Assembly (NCBI GenBank): GCA_044375415.1
Contig: JBILMS010000110.1
Location: 1-6,311, forward strand
Direction: 5' to 3'
DNA length: 6,311 nt
DNA from: JAWXBG01 sp044375415
GTDB lineage: Bacteria; Bacteroidota; Bacteroidia; Flavobacteriales_D; Sanyastnellaceae
A program made the translations under genes and the position numbers. The notes under the pieces are model-generated. The model was not told the origin of the DNA and did no database searches. It was given only the letters and a program-made list of their open reading frames with translations. How positions within the stretch are numbered: the stretch's first letter is position 1; the number at the start of each line of letters is the position of its first letter. Below are positions 5,999 through 6,311 of this stretch, piece after piece.

Positions 5999-6294
5999 AG
6001 CACCTCCTATGTAAAGCAGTTCCTCGAGAGGCAAATATAATATTTATTTTTATTCTTGTTGTTGTTGATGGTGTGTTGTAATGTGAAAAACTTTGTGATG
6101 GCTTTTGCGCCGGGAAGTTTTGCACATTTCAATGCACTCCGCAGAGTATTTAAATCATTAAGCTCAGTCTCCTATGTGTAGTCTGTGTTTGATCACAGCT
6201 ACAAGCACCTGTTTGGTTGTAATGGTTGTAAATAGAAAAGAGCTACCTGCTTCCAGATGTGATATTCATGAAACACAAATTCACCGGTGCTGTT
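5996..6294. repeat. Short inverted and direct repeats in the right end
   Basis: AACAGCACC (5996-6004) and its exact reverse complement GGTGCTGTT (6286-6294) bracket about 280 bases. Within and beside them CTCCTATGT occurs twice (6004-6012 and 6169-6177) and TGTAGTCTGT twice (6177-6186 and 6296-6305). The 9-bp inverted repeat could be the base of a long hairpin or a pair of terminal repeats. The two direct repeats suggest internal duplication. The sequence match is certain; the meaning is not. Confidence 0.5.
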
Positions 6295-6311
6295 TTGTAG
6301 TCTGTTTTCAT

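Larger units (their letters stand above)
5968..6311. other. Gene-poor right end, possible edge or remnant of a repetitive element
   Basis: No convincing gene is visible in these 344 bases. On the plus strand a 37-codon frame (6068-6181) overlaps a stop-free 54-codon stretch on the minus strand (6010-6171) that has no good start. A further minus-strand frame is open from about 6309 to a stop at 6199-6201 in the same register, and three stops then separate it from the 54-codon stretch, as might be seen in a decayed gene. Short repeats are present (listed separately). The base composition is more mixed than in the preceding operon. This could be the edge of an insertion element or the body of a second hairpin repeat. 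Confidence 0.4.

Noticed and set aside
5984..6181. Small plus-strand frames (18 codons at 5984-6040 and 37 codons at 6068-6181) as genes
   Set aside because: They are short, lie among repeats, overlap an equally open minus-strand frame and show no start signal or known domain.
1..6311. CRISPR array, tRNA or rRNA genes
   Set aside because: No regularly spaced identical repeats, tRNA cloverleaf or rRNA-like stretch was seen on either strand.

Overview
The window looks like a chromosomal accessory segment from a Bacteroidota organism (Flavobacteriia, Cytophagia or a related group). The evidence is AT-rich coding DNA with few Shine-Dalgarno sites, signal peptides that all end just before a Gln (the '-SAQ' or '-YSQ' style common in this phylum), a perfect Bacteroidota-type -7 promoter box (TAnnTTTG), and a Crp/Fnr regulator of the short Bacteroidota type. 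No marker gene allows a finer placement.

Layout: positions 77-505 encode a small four-helix DoxX-family membrane protein. From 566 a long hairpin-forming repeat begins that resembles an integron attC site. Its right-hand core, GTTAGGC, is split by a complete group II intron at 696-2636. The intron carries its own reverse transcriptase/maturase (1309-2532), exon-binding sites that pair exactly with the 5' flank, a textbook 34-nt domain V, and a domain VI with a bulged A seven nucleotides from the 3' end. Removing the intron restores an uninterrupted repeat. The intron is visibly more GC-rich than its neighbours, as expected for a mobile insertion.

Right of the intron, 2671-3234 encodes a Crp/Fnr-type regulator. 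It is followed by four closely spaced genes on the same strand (3311-5967), each encoding a secreted, probably outer-membrane beta-barrel protein of about 190-230 residues. A palindrome TTGAA-N4-TTCAA and a -7 box lie in the gap between the regulator and the first barrel gene. This suggests that the regulator controls an envelope operon. Substrates and phenotypes cannot be read from the sequence.

The last 344 bases (5968-6311) hold no convincing gene. They contain a second attC-like core (GCCTAAC, the reverse complement of GTTAGGC) and short direct and inverted repeats that suggest the edge of another repetitive or mobile element continuing beyond the window.

The most interesting points are a group IIB-like intron (not the IIC type known from attC sites) sitting one nucleotide from the position where an integron integrase would cut an attC core, and a regulator plus four-barrel module lying between two attC-like cores like an oversized cassette.
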